64,000 bases of DNA from Desulfotalea sp. (GTDB lineage: Bacteria > Desulfobacterota > Desulfobulbia > Desulfobulbales > Desulfocapsaceae), in contig NVXR01000002.1 in the NCBI GenBank assembly GCA_002733995.1, positions 1-64,000 on the forward strand. The letters run 5' to 3'. This document shows, piece after piece, positions 17,182 to 27,407 of this stretch (positions are counted from its first letter, which is position 1; the number at the start of each line of letters is the position of its first letter). The notes under the pieces were generated by a model that saw nothing but the letters and a program-made list of their open reading frames with translations, was not told the origin of the DNA and searched no databases. The translations under genes and the position numbers were made by a program.

Positions 17182-19218
17182 TTAATTAAGACCTACAACT
17201 TTGATTACATTTGAATCCCCAATAGAAGGCAACTCTCCCAAATATACAGATTCCGTATCAAAAATAGTCTTTATACGTTCGAGTTGTTTACCACGAAATG
17301 CACAAAAGAATAGTTCTTTATCCATAGCAGTTTTATTATCGTAAAAACCAAGCAACTCTGAGTTAGTAATAGTGTCAAGTATAGGAGCTATTGACTCTAT
17401 ATTAAATATATATTTCATTGCAAGCTGATACGCATCAGCATGACGAACAGTGCCATCTACAATGAGAATACTAGTCAAGGCATCATACATCTTTGAGTGC
17501 TCTTGAAATTTATCTGTCATTCCAACGTAATGTCTTAATCCATGAGTGTGCAGTGCCGAATTATTCCTAACGATCCAATAACCACTCATACCTACCCAAA
17601 AACACAACACTATAATTCTAACTAATCTTTGGTTTGTAATTCTAAGTAACACATAATCGATTAAAGAAGATGAAGTGAAAATTAGCAGTGGAAAGACACA
17701 TATAAGATAGCGGCGCACCAGCCAATAATGGCTATCACTATGATGAGGATTAACAAGTGTAATCAAAGATGCACAAATAAACACAGCAATTATCGAGTAT
17801 TTTTTATATTGACGATTCGCTATAATCAGTCCAATTCCTAAAATACCCGTAAACAGCAGAAAGGGGGATGCATAAACATTAAAATCATTTATAAATCCCA
17901 CTTTGAAAATTGTTTGACCACTCTTGCCAAGTTGCATAATTGAAGCAACAACCGTCTCAGGGAATAATCGTTCAAAATAGCGCAAGTAAGTAATCACTAA
18001 CATCAAAAGCATTATGCACATGCCTGTGTACAAATTTACTTCCCGAGAAAACAGCCACCTTGTATTTCCTCTAACAAACCTTTTAGCTGAGTCACAATAA
18101 CAAACAATCAATAAACAAATCATTATCATTGGTAGCAAGTAATTCTGAACTACAAACAATCCTCCAAGTTGCCGTGAATAATATTGTTCACCGCTGCCTA
18201 TGGCTGGATACCAAAATATCATGGATGAAAGAGATGCCATTAACAGCATATATTTAAAGGTATTAGTATCACGTTTTCCAGTTAATTTAGCATAACACAC
18301 CACCCCATATGTTATCATCGGTACGTAATATATAATTGATTCCATCCTTATCGCAAAAATAGAACCAAAGAAGAATCCAGCTAACCCAAACACTCTACTG
18401 TTTTTTGTTTCATGCCCTATATAAGCTAAAGCGAGCGTTGAGGACACAGTTGCAAGCATCAACATTTCAGACATAGGTACAGTAGAATACAAAACAAACA
18501 TTGGCAAACTAATTGCTAATACTGGAGTTAAGACCTGTATAAAAATATTTTCAAAAAATCTCCGTGACAATATACAAAATGACCAATAAACCATTCCTGC
18601 AAATAGAATATGTACGTAGTATGCAAGGTGTAGATCGAACAGCATTGCAACAGTTAAAAATAGTTTATTTAGAGGAGGAAAAGGAAAAGTAGGGCGATGT
18701 GATGTCGTTGAATTAATTTTATATACAACATCAGCAAAGAATTGACTATACTTGTCCCCTTGAAAATCTTCAAAATACAGCGAAGAATGAGTTAGCTGAT
18801 ACGCAGCCTGTATAATATAATTAGAAGCATCCATTCCAAAAGATACTATCCATTCAGAAGGTTTATCGTAATAGGCAAAAAAGCATATAGTTACAACGAG
18901 ATGAAAGATAATATATGGAGAATTTGAATAATAGTCGTAGCCTATAACTTTTTTATAAAGCAGCGTCATCTTGCCTGATTTTGCGGAGAAGCATGTCAAT
19001 AGAATTAAAATTACTACATAGGTAACGAAAAAGTTATATTTGGAGAAAACATTACAAATTGTTAATCCGTACATCAACAGTGCAGGAAATAAAACACCAG
19101 ATATAAAACCAATAAAAAGATACTGTGGAAGCTGTATCCTTTCATTTATAGTATTTAATGAAACAATCGTGCCAGTAAATAGAGTAAACAACAAATATAA
19201 AGTTACTTCTAAAGTCAT
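17182..19218 (-). CDS. Large polytopic membrane protein, GT-C-like
   Basis: A 678-residue protein with a dozen or more hydrophobic helices over about residues 1-560 and a soluble C-terminal tail of about 110 residues. A loop near residue 125 (WIVSFGMDASNYIIQAAYQL) has the acidic residue and position expected for a GT-C glycosyltransferase active-site loop, but I cannot name a family. It is unusually AT-rich and stands alone between two long gaps with related repeats, so it may have been acquired separately. Membrane glycosyltransferase is the likeliest role. Confidence 0.7.
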   Translation of the reverse strand: MTLEVTLYLLFTLFTGTIVSLNTINERIQLPQYLFIGFISGVLFPALLMYGLTICNVFSKYNFFVTYVVILILLTCFSAKSGKMTLLYKKVIGYDYYSNSPYIIFHLVVTICFFAYYDKPSEWIVSFGMDASNYIIQAAYQLTHSSLYFEDFQGDKYSQFFADVVYKINSTTSHRPTFPFPPLNKLFLTVAMLFDLHLAYYVHILFAGMVYWSFCILSRRFFENIFIQVLTPVLAISLPMFVLYSTVPMSEMLMLATVSSTLALAYIGHETKNSRVFGLAGFFFGSIFAIRMESIIYYVPMITYGVVCYAKLTGKRDTNTFKYMLLMASLSSMIFWYPAIGSGEQYYSRQLGGLFVVQNYLLPMIMICLLIVCYCDSAKRFVRGNTRWLFSREVNLYTGMCIMLLMLVITYLRYFERLFPETVVASIMQLGKSGQTIFKVGFINDFNVYASPFLLFTGILGIGLIIANRQYKKYSIIAVFICASLITLVNPHHSDSHYWLVRRYLICVFPLLIFTSSSLIDYVLLRITNQRLVRIIVLCFWVGMSGYWIVRNNSALHTHGLRHYVGMTDKFQEHSKMYDALTSILIVDGTVRHADAYQLAMKYIFNIESIAPILDTITNSELLGFYDNKTAMDKELFFCAFRGKQLERIKTIFDTESVYLGELPSIGDSNVIKVVGLN

Positions 19219-19665
19219 GTCACACTCTTTTTAATCTTATTAGATTTTTTAATAAACTTTTTTTTCGAAGACGGTATTGGCTAAAAGTACAATGAGACAT
19301 TACTTATTCCAGTCATCTCAATATTATTTTTCATTCGACGGACATTGATATTCATAAGATTTCGATGATAATGTTAAAGGGGCAAACAACTATTACTATC
19401 CGCACAGGTGGAGTGCTATCTCCGAGTAATTACTTTAGCAACAAGAGTCCTCTTGCATAAACAACACTGTGTCGCCACTATGAAAGTCAACTTATGCTGT
19501 AATATCATACCAACCCGGTCAGTAAACCGTCAGCCGTACACACGCCATACTTAGAGTTTGGATTAATTTACGTGCCTAATACCTTACCTAATCGATTGAA
19601 TCGCGGCCTTTACAGTCAAATGATGAGTACATAGCAACTGTATCTTGCTGCATCACCCTAGCCAT
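19219..19665. other. Intergenic region with degenerate repeat
   Basis: A 447-base gap downstream of the giant transferase gene. Apart from the 20-bp repeat copy at 19512-19531 I see no gene, terminator or clear promoter. Confidence 0.5.
19512..19531 (+). repeat. Degenerate direct repeat, copy 2
   Basis: AACCCGGTCAGTAAACCGTC, 16 of 20 bases identical to 17073-17092, same orientation. Confidence 0.35.
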
Positions 19666-22600
19666 TTACCAGCAACCAGTATATTGAGACATATTTTGTA
19701 TGAGCATGAAAAATGAAGCCTTAATATTTTTTTGTTTCTCCATAACATTCCCATAGGCAGTCTCTCCAACCCTTTCTGCATAGTCCTCTGTCAAGGCGCA
19801 AGAAAGACACGTTAGCCACTCCTCTTCATCCCTTGCAAGCCAACCTGTAACACCATGTTCAATACTATAAACCATTTCATTAATTGGTGAGGATATCACG
19901 GGTGTCCCGACAGCTCCCGCCTCTAAATATTTGATACTGCTCTTTGCATTGCTAAAATCATTAATTTCAGCGCTCGGGACTATAACTACTTTGCATTGCT
20001 GTAGCGATTGTAAATACTTTTCATAGGTATCAAAATCCTGAAATAAGATGCGATCAGAAAACTTTTGAAAAAAGTCAGCCTTTCCCACAAACCCCATCAC
20101 TAGCAATCTGACATCAGCATTCTCACAAAATAATTTATCCAGAACTGGTAATATCATCTCAAAATCTCTATCGTGAGTATTTGAACCCGAAAAATAGCCT
20201 ATTAATTTTTCCTTAAAAGGTGGCTTTTCATTATACAAATTCTCATACAGATGTCGCTGATTATCCCGTAATGTATTTCTATAATAAAGAGACATTTTTC
20301 CGTACTGCTGAGCAACTGCCGCGATAGTGGGTGTGCTACCAAGTAAAAGATCTACCTTGCAAAATGTTCTCTCAATACTCTCCAATAGTTTTTCATATTC
20401 ATCAAAGGAAGCAGAGGAAGGTTCGAGAAAATAGAAATGCTTTAGAAAATCAGGGTGGAAAATAAGATCGTCAACATCCAGAACTGAAGTCACCTTTTTT
20501 GCAGATGCATCATGCAGCAAGGCCTTAAGTTTCTTTGTCAACGGCGTTCTAGACAAATATATCAGATCATATCGAGATGATGTCGTAGGTATATCCTCAA
20601 TTGGGACAACATCAACATAACAGCCCATTTTTTTAAGATAATGACAAGGATTTTCAACACGATAAAAATATGGAGGATCCGCCTTGGACAGGGCATGAAC
20701 AATTAGAACTCTGATTGGATCTTGCAAAGAGTTGCTAAATGTATGACTCATAATATTTTGAGCTGACGGTAAAAGTGCGGGGGTACTGCCCAGACGATAA
20801 GCATCAACTTGCGGTAAAAACTCTATTTCATCCGCCAAAACAATCCCAACATACTTCTTCAAATACTCTGCCCTTGCAAAAGAATGATAGACAGATTTTG
20901 CATAGTTCTTAATGGCATCCAAGTAATCATCATACTTTTGAGTTATTGTCGTAATTGCATCAAGTAAACTCGAATCTGAATTATCGGCTAACACCACCCC
21001 TACTCCATTGGCGGCGACAACCTCAGCCGGATTTCCATAGGGACCAACGATAACAGGAACACCTAGTAATAATAGAGCCTCATACAGCGTGTATGAGTAA
21101 GTTTCGGGACAACAGGCCGGCATTACGGCAATATGTACCCCATAGCTTTTATGAAGATCAAGCAATTCCCGCCAGTTTCTGTAAGCCAGAACAGGAGGAG
21201 GTGTTGCATAGGCAGATAATACATTAGGTTGCGCATGCCCCCAGATAGAAGGCACGAATCCCATCGAAAGCATTTTCTCAGTACATTCAAGAAAACAATC
21301 ACCCCCCTTATGGGGGTACAACGCACCAAGAAAAATTACATTTTTACTCGTTCGACTTCCTATATTTCCATAGAGATCCACTTGATCCATAAATTCTATA
21401 AAGGAGAGAAAATGAGGCAAAATTTCAATTTTTTGTGTAATATCACTTGTTCCTAGTAGCTTGGTCGTATAATCCCGACAGCTTTTTGAAGGAACAATGA
21501 TTTTGTCTACAACAGTCAATATATTCGCATTTTTTAACTTAACATTGCACACCTTGTCAGAACAGTAGCCACTATCATCAGTTGCAAGACAGAACTCGCC
21601 CCGATCATCCAGCAAAAAAGGATTAGAGCAAAACAAATCATAATCATGAATTGTAAATACTTTTCTGGGAACTTTGCTTCTCTTTAGCCAATCAACAACC
21701 TCAGCCTCTATACAGAATGTATGATGTATATGCAGTACATCTAGTCTCTTTTCAAGACATTCCATAACATGAAGCAGAGCATCTTTATCAAGATTGGGAA
21801 TATCTATACGCTCATTTTTATTGGCAAAATATATTTCGTAATTGGTTCCACACAGTTTATCGGGGGAAACAACAAACAACTCATAATCACAGCTACTCAT
21901 TAACAAACCGTCGATCAGCTGTCTGACGTGCTGTTGCACCCCACCCTTATAATTTTTAAAAGAATCATGAATTACAAAACAGAAACTTTTCAAGTTACTT
22001 TTTTCTTTTTTCTTCCCCAACAACATTAAGCGAATGATTTTTCGATATCTCTCGAGATGATTATCACTCAGATGCTTGAACACCATTTCATTATAGTAAG
22101 GATATTTCTCTAATAGTTTTTTAGAGTTCTCCTGCTTTAACTTCTCTTTAGCCTCTTGACTAAATGACATCGACTCATGGTGGAAGACAAAACACTCGGT
22201 ACAGATGGTGTGCTCATACCCTGCCGCTATAGCACGCATAGACCAATCATTCTCTTCGCCGTACCCCTGAAGAAAAGTTACTGCATCAAATCCTCCAACC
22301 TCATTGAGAACCTGCCGGGACAAATACATACAAAACCCATGCCCTGAGGGGGTGTGATTTTGGCCGCCGACAAGGGCTAATCCCTCAACAACTAAAGAGA
22401 TTTCAGTTGGAGAAAGCTCATAGATAGAGTCAGCACCAAAGGGCCAATTTGTTAAAGATGCAATGGTTGCACGATTGGACAGAGGCGTAACAGACGCGAT
22501 TTTTGGCGCACGATAGCAGGCGTGTTGTAATATCTCAAAAACAGCACCATGAATCTCCGTATCACTATTCAAGAGAACAACATCAGCATCATTGTGAGCA

Positions 22601-24693
22601 TACTCGAGGCCAATATTTACAGTTTTTACAAAACCTTCATTAACTGCATTTTCCACATACGTAACATCGTCACGGCTTAAGATGCCAGTTTTACTAATTA
22701 ACGCCCTTGAACCTTCCATTGGTGAGCCGTCATTAATCAAAATAAATGACAATTTATTATCCACCTTCGGATAAGAGGTTACTATTGTCTTTATAAGACA
22801 TTCCAACACCTCAGCTCCTCTGCTACTGGCTAAGTAAATTGGAATTATTACAACCACCGTTTTTTTTAACTTCTTTGGCTCTGTACCAAAGAGTATCCGA
22901 CCATTTGTGGTCTTCTCAGCTGGTGTGTTATGGGGCTGACCACTTCTGTGCAATATTAGATTAGTATTTCCTGCTAAAATCGAAGGATTGCAAGCAATAT
23001 AGGTGTTTGTTATAAACTCGTTAGAAGGATTTCTACCTTCCAACCATCCTTTCTCAATATAGTGTAAAAGAGGGTTGATTCCCTGTTTAGCGACATCCTT
23101 ATACACTGACAAATAGTAATCGATATTAAAGAACTGACTAGGAGCTCTTCTCTCTTTCCAACCGCAAACAAGAAAATGCACCAAAGGTGAAACCTTTAGA
23201 GGATCAATATCTTCATTTTGCTCTATATAGTAGTTAGACGAAAACAAAGCTTTTTCTTGACTAAAAAGCCACAGAAACCGAAGGGAGCCTTTTAGATTTG
23301 AAGGTTCTTTAAGCAATTGAGCAAACAAAAAAGAGGTTCTGGCATAACTAAACATCCTTTGCCAGAATGAACCTTTAGGTTGTTCTAAAATCTTTTGAGG
23401 CAACGTATCAATTTTTATTTTCTCGGCAGCAACTTGAAGCGACTCCTTTTCTGCTATGTCCACCTTTTGCTGTAAATATTCAACGAGTTGCTTAGAAATA
23501 ATTGTTTCATCTAAAGAGCTATAAGCAATGTCGATTCTAATCTGAACAACCCCTGGACGAGGTGTTCTGAAAAAGACACTCGAATCACCGTGCGGAAAAT
23601 AGTAAATATTAGATTCAGGATCGAAGTGTCCATTATGGCGTATGAGCTCAACCGTTTCAATACATCCATCGGAAAAAATGCAGTCGATTTTCAATCTATT
23701 GACAATACAAGGTATATTTAGAGGATCTAAACGAAAAACATCGAACTTATCTCCTGTAACATTGAAGATATAGCTAGTATTTTTGTCTATATAATTTCTA
23801 GCAGACTCTTCCTCTCGGAAGCCTTTCCCTCTGTCCCAAAACAGCTGCATCAGAAATTGTGAATAACCGATATCGGTGTTTTTTTGACGTAATGCTTCAC
23901 TAACATTAAACAGAGGATATCTACTCAACAGATCTGTAACTGTGTTTTCTAACCTAACAGATCTCCAAAGATCCATTTGTCGTACTGATAGTACGCTCTC
24001 AAGATCAGACTCTTCACATTCTTCATGTCTCAACCTTGAATCAAAGGATTTATGAATAGCGTCCTCAACGGGACAAGTAGGAACAACTCCACGCCGCAAA
24101 AGTTCATCACAAATCAACTTACCGTATTGTTCCGGATCCCGCAGAAAACTGTTAAAATCTACATACAAATAATTTTGTTGAAAATCATAGGTATGCAAGT
24201 ACCACAAATATGTCTCCCATATTGCAAGACTTTTATATATCGAAAAACCATTTCTACGCTGGAGCGAACGAGAGACTTCCAAGGGATTTCGCAAGCATAC
24301 AATGACAAGTGGATTTTGAAAATATTCCAGCCAAACAGGCAAAGTAAGTGAAAACCTAGGATCTTTCAGTAAAAATGAACAATCATCCTTACGCAAAGAA
24401 TTGAGAACAGTTGCAATATTCTGTTGAATCTCGTCAGTTATACACCTGTTATTTAAAGCAGTTAGGTCAAATTGATGCCAAGAAGAATTAGCACAAGCCA
24501 AAATATCATCATTAATGCACATGACATCCTGCCTCTCAAAAAAACCTTTTTCATTATCCTTTGCAGCCCCCAAAAGCATCTTGGGATCTCCAACCTCTAT
24601 ACCCAGATTTGCCAGGAACGTGGCGACTGCTGAAGAGCCTGACCTGTGCGCACCTGTAACAATTATCTCACGACTACTTCGTTTACCCGCCAC
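19666..24693 (-). CDS. Giant sulfotransferase / multi-glycosyltransferase fusion protein
   Basis: 1675 residues with several catalytic modules. An N-terminal sulfotransferase-type domain (1 to about 270) has the PAPS P-loop-like GAHRSGSSAV at 14-23. A spacer region (about 290-480) leads to the linker found in many large rhamnan-type transferases (about 490-560: YYIEQNEDIDPLKVSPLVHFL, GWLEGRNPS). Next come a GT2 domain (about 610-860; IPIYLASSRG, LINDGSP), a GT4-like domain (about 900-1310; KGGVQQHVRQLIDGL, FLGALYPHKGG) and a second GT-B domain (about 1325-1675; IGYFSGSNTHDRDFE, KYLEAGAVGTPVI). The start is GTG, with an 8-base G run as its ribosome-binding region. It probably builds several linkages of the glycan exported by Wzm/Wzt, encoded immediately upstream. 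Confidence 0.88.
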   Translation of the reverse strand: MAGKRSSREIIVTGAHRSGSSAVATFLANLGIEVGDPKMLLGAAKDNEKGFFERQDVMCINDDILACANSSWHQFDLTALNNRCITDEIQQNIATVLNSLRKDDCSFLLKDPRFSLTLPVWLEYFQNPLVIVCLRNPLEVSRSLQRRNGFSIYKSLAIWETYLWYLHTYDFQQNYLYVDFNSFLRDPEQYGKLICDELLRRGVVPTCPVEDAIHKSFDSRLRHEECEESDLESVLSVRQMDLWRSVRLENTVTDLLSRYPLFNVSEALRQKNTDIGYSQFLMQLFWDRGKGFREEESARNYIDKNTSYIFNVTGDKFDVFRLDPLNIPCIVNRLKIDCIFSDGCIETVELIRHNGHFDPESNIYYFPHGDSSVFFRTPRPGVVQIRIDIAYSSLDETIISKQLVEYLQQKVDIAEKESLQVAAEKIKIDTLPQKILEQPKGSFWQRMFSYARTSFLFAQLLKEPSNLKGSLRFLWLFSQEKALFSSNYYIEQNEDIDPLKVSPLVHFLVCGWKERRAPSQFFNIDYYLSVYKDVAKQGINPLLHYIEKGWLEGRNPSNEFITNTYIACNPSILAGNTNLILHRSGQPHNTPAEKTTNGRILFGTEPKKLKKTVVVIIPIYLASSRGAEVLECLIKTIVTSYPKVDNKLSFILINDGSPMEGSRALISKTGILSRDDVTYVENAVNEGFVKTVNIGLEYAHNDADVVLLNSDTEIHGAVFEILQHACYRAPKIASVTPLSNRATIASLTNWPFGADSIYELSPTEISLVVEGLALVGGQNHTPSGHGFCMYLSRQVLNEVGGFDAVTFLQGYGEENDWSMRAIAAGYEHTICTECFVFHHESMSFSQEAKEKLKQENSKKLLEKYPYYNEMVFKHLSDNHLERYRKIIRLMLLGKKKEKSNLKSFCFVIHDSFKNYKGGVQQHVRQLIDGLLMSSCDYELFVVSPDKLCGTNYEIYFANKNERIDIPNLDKDALLHVMECLEKRLDVLHIHHTFCIEAEVVDWLKRSKVPRKVFTIHDYDLFCSNPFLLDDRGEFCLATDDSGYCSDKVCNVKLKNANILTVVDKIIVPSKSCRDYTTKLLGTSDITQKIEILPHFLSFIEFMDQVDLYGNIGSRTSKNVIFLGALYPHKGGDCFLECTEKMLSMGFVPSIWGHAQPNVLSAYATPPPVLAYRNWRELLDLHKSYGVHIAVMPACCPETYSYTLYEALLLLGVPVIVGPYGNPAEVVAANGVGVVLADNSDSSLLDAITTITQKYDDYLDAIKNYAKSVYHSFARAEYLKKYVGIVLADEIEFLPQVDAYRLGSTPALLPSAQNIMSHTFSNSLQDPIRVLIVHALSKADPPYFYRVENPCHYLKKMGCYVDVVPIEDIPTTSSRYDLIYLSRTPLTKKLKALLHDASAKKVTSVLDVDDLIFHPDFLKHFYFLEPSSASFDEYEKLLESIERTFCKVDLLLGSTPTIAAVAQQYGKMSLYYRNTLRDNQRHLYENLYNEKPPFKEKLIGYFSGSNTHDRDFEMILPVLDKLFCENADVRLLVMGFVGKADFFQKFSDRILFQDFDTYEKYLQSLQQCKVVIVPSAEINDFSNAKSSIKYLEAGAVGTPVISSPINEMVYSIEHGVTGWLARDEEEWLTCLSCALTEDYAERVGETAYGNVMEKQKNIKASFFMLIQNMSQYTGCW

Positions 24694-24694
24694 T

Positions 24695-24702
24695 CCCCCC
24701 CC
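24695..24702 (-). repeat. G8 homopolymer in translation initiation region
   Basis: Eight G residues on the minus strand lie 1 base from the GTG start of the giant transferase gene and form its Shine-Dalgarno region. Length changes by slippage would alter spacing and expression. Confidence 0.5.
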
Positions 24703-24790
24703 AAAATATAAAATAACACTAAAAAATAGATTAAGTACAAAGATCCATTAATCGACTAATATTACCAGACTCCATATTTGGTAAAAAACT

Positions 24791-26221
24791 TCACTTACAT
24801 TGACTATCTTCTACACTAACAAATGTATTTGTTTTGGTAGTATCAGCAATACGCATAACAGACACGGATGAATCCATATCAAAGACCCCAATTGCTGGCA
24901 TATCATGGACGACCTGAAAGGGAATTGCATCAAATCTACGATCGTAAACAACATAGTCCCCATCTTCAAACCCCGCACAACCAAATGACAACAGATAATC
25001 ACCAGGATTTAAACGCAGATCATGCTCAAAAGTTACAAGAATGCTCTCTCCTGGTACAACTACCCCTGTGCAAGCTTCCTTAAAAGAAGTATTCGTGCCA
25101 GTAAGAATTAAGCCTTTAACATCTCTAATAGTAAAGGCTACAATAGGTTCCTCGAGCTGTTCTAAAAATTGCACATGAACCCAAAAAAGATACCGTCCTC
25201 CATGGGCAAATGACTGCTGCAGTTTCGCATTTAGTGTTTTAATTCCAAAATCTACAATTTTAGCCTTACCATTGCCATACCTATCTTCAGCTGGATTACG
25301 TAAAACCTCCATAGTTTCACCATCAAGATTTTCTATTAAATCCTCGATGGTCTCAAGCTGAGCATCATTCTCACTGCCATTATGATCAATAGCAGCAATA
25401 CGCTGGCGGGCAATCACATCTTTAACAATAATTTCGACATCAGTGGACTTGTCTCCATCACTCTCAAGGGTATTGTTTGTTCTAGCGCAATCAACAATGA
25501 GTCGATTGTAGGTATCAATTACCTCTTTAGCAGGTCCTTGAGTCAGCAAATCTCCTTTGTTAAGCAGTATCGCAGAATCACAATATCGAGCCAGCAGATC
25601 AGTCGAATGGGTGACAAACAGGATAGTTATGCCTTGTTTCTGAAAATCTTTAAATTTAGCAAAACATTTCGCTTGAAAAAGTGTATCACCAACCGACAGA
25701 GCCTCATCAACAATAAGGATATCCGGCTTAACATTGATGGCAACAGCAAAAGCCAGCCTAACGTACATTCCGCTAGAATACATCTTTACAGGTTGATCTA
25801 TGAAATCTCCTATATCAGCAAAAGAGAGGATATCATCAAAATAGAGATCAATCTCATCCTTTCCCATTCCTAGTATAGATGCATTTAAATATACATTTTC
25901 TCTACCCGTGAATTCAGGATTGAACCCAGCTCCAAGCTCAAGCAACGCAGAAATACGTCCATTTACATGTACATCTCCAACACTTGGTTGAAGAATACCG
26001 CAAATAACCTGTAACAGAGTAGACTTCCCACTCCCATTACACCCTACGATACCAACAGTTTCACCTTTTTCTATCGAGAAAGAGATATTATTCAACGCAG
26101 TAAATTTATGAAACCTATCACCACCCCAAAAAGGGAATAAAGTATCCTTTAGCCTATCAATTCTCTTGTTATAGAGTTTAAAATGTTTACTTAAACCGGT
26201 AACTGTAATTACTTTGCTCAT
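24791..26221 (-). CDS. wzt: O-antigen ABC transporter ATP-binding protein Wzt with C-terminal glycan-binding domain
   Basis: ATPase of the ABC-2 exporter that moves the finished lipid-linked O-polysaccharide to the periplasm. It has Walker A GCNGSGKS (residues 60-67), the ABC signature YSSGMYVRLAFA, Walker B ILIVDEALSVGD and an H-loop in LFVTHSTD. A C-terminal extension (about 330-455) matches the Wzt C-terminal beta-sandwich that reads the glycan end and sets export specificity. That architecture implies a chain carrying a terminal modification. It follows wzm by 37 bases and precedes the giant transferase by 97 bases. Confidence 0.95.
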   Translation of the reverse strand: MSKVITVTGLSKHFKLYNKRIDRLKDTLFPFWGGDRFHKFTALNNISFSIEKGETVGIVGCNGSGKSTLLQVICGILQPSVGDVHVNGRISALLELGAGFNPEFTGRENVYLNASILGMGKDEIDLYFDDILSFADIGDFIDQPVKMYSSGMYVRLAFAVAINVKPDILIVDEALSVGDTLFQAKCFAKFKDFQKQGITILFVTHSTDLLARYCDSAILLNKGDLLTQGPAKEVIDTYNRLIVDCARTNNTLESDGDKSTDVEIIVKDVIARQRIAAIDHNGSENDAQLETIEDLIENLDGETMEVLRNPAEDRYGNGKAKIVDFGIKTLNAKLQQSFAHGGRYLFWVHVQFLEQLEEPIVAFTIRDVKGLILTGTNTSFKEACTGVVVPGESILVTFEHDLRLNPGDYLLSFGCAGFEDGDYVVYDRRFDAIPFQVVHDMPAIGVFDMDSSVSVMRIADTTKTNTFVSVEDSQCK

Positions 26222-26258
26222 CTCATTAAGGATCTGTTAATAATTGAAAAAAAGAGGG

Positions 26259-27047
26259 CTACAGAACATCTGCAAACTGGGGCTTGAGTTTAAAAAAAAC
26301 ATAGATACCAGCAAATAACATCAAACCTGAAATCGACCAAAAATATAGCGTTTCATAGGGACGCTCCCAGAATGGAATAAAATATATAAAGGAATCCCGA
26401 TATCCTTGCACTATGTAGTGCATAGGATTAAGCTTTAATAATAGTTGAATTTTAGGAGACATCATCTTCGCATCCCAAAATATAGGCGTTGCCCAAAATC
26501 CAACTTGCATTACCACTCCAACAATTTGCCCGACATCGCGAACAAAAACATGCACAGCCGCCAACCCCCACGACAACCCTATTGCCAACAGGATGAGACA
26601 GAACAAATAATAAAATGCCTGTAAATAAAAGAAAGAAAATGGCATCCCTTGTAACAACAGTAGCCCCAGAAGAATAGACACAAAAACGCAATGGGAAAAC
26701 AATGATGTCAGAACATTAACAATAGGCAATATCTCAGAAGGAAACAGTGTTCTTTTAACTAGATTTGTAACAGAAATCACAAGATTAGGAGAAGCATTAA
26801 CAATTTCCGAGAAGACAAACCAAGCCGCCATTCCAGCAGTTAGCCAAACCACAAAAGGCACATCATTTGTAGGACGCACCCGAAAACCAATACTAAAAAT
26901 AAACCAAAACACCAAAATCATGACAAATGGCTGAATAAAGGACCATATCCACCCAAGAAATGAGCCTGCATACCTGGCACTAAGCTCACGGCGTGCCATA
27001 TTCTTAATGAGGTCTTTGTGAGAATATAACTGTTTTAATAAATACAT
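26259..27047 (-). CDS. wzm: O-antigen ABC transporter permease Wzm
   Basis: A 262-residue ABC-2 type permease with about six helices. Family features are the amphipathic start LKQLYSHKDLIKNMARRELSARYAGSFLGW, FIQPFVMILVFWFIFS, and the late FYLQAFYYLFCL and GLSWGLAAVHVFVRD segments. With Wzt it forms the channel for export of lipid-linked polysaccharide. First gene of the sub-operon wzm, wzt, giant transferase. The 360 bases upstream are non-coding and should hold its promoter. Confidence 0.95.
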   Translation of the reverse strand: MYLLKQLYSHKDLIKNMARRELSARYAGSFLGWIWSFIQPFVMILVFWFIFSIGFRVRPTNDVPFVVWLTAGMAAWFVFSEIVNASPNLVISVTNLVKRTLFPSEILPIVNVLTSLFSHCVFVSILLGLLLLQGMPFSFFYLQAFYYLFCLILLAIGLSWGLAAVHVFVRDVGQIVGVVMQVGFWATPIFWDAKMMSPKIQLLLKLNPMHYIVQGYRDSFIYFIPFWERPYETLYFWSISGLMLFAGIYVFFKLKPQFADVL

Positions 27048-27407
27048 CTATTCCAGTAAGTTAAAGGCTATGAACACACATCTAATGGAGTGTTACCTAC
27101 TAATATATCCACTTTAAATGTCAATATGAAACAGGCCGAGCTATACCATGTTGAAGTACGCGAGGCAAGTCATATGTAATCAGCCCATTTTTAGTAGCCA
27201 CAAACAACAGAAATTATAACTGCCCAATATTTGAGACTTTTCATCAACAATTCAGATTTAAAATACAAGTATACATTTCTTTGCCCCTTCTCCTTTTACA
27301 ATAACTAAAGAATCGGACCGAAATAAACGTATATAATTGCTCATTTCAAACACTAGCATACAGCTATGAAAAAACCCGCATTAGCTGTAATACCGGCAAT
27401 CCCGCAA
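27048..27407. other. Intergenic region upstream of wzm
   Basis: AT-rich sequence with no coding frame I can support. An inverted pair CAGCTA...TAGCTG (27361-27387) lies near the IS remnant. I looked for an ops/JUMPStart element (GGCGGTAG type) and saw none. Confidence 0.45.

Noticed and set aside
27048..27407. JUMPStart/ops element for RfaH control upstream of wzm
   Set aside because: I found no GGCGGTAG-type core in either strand of the region.
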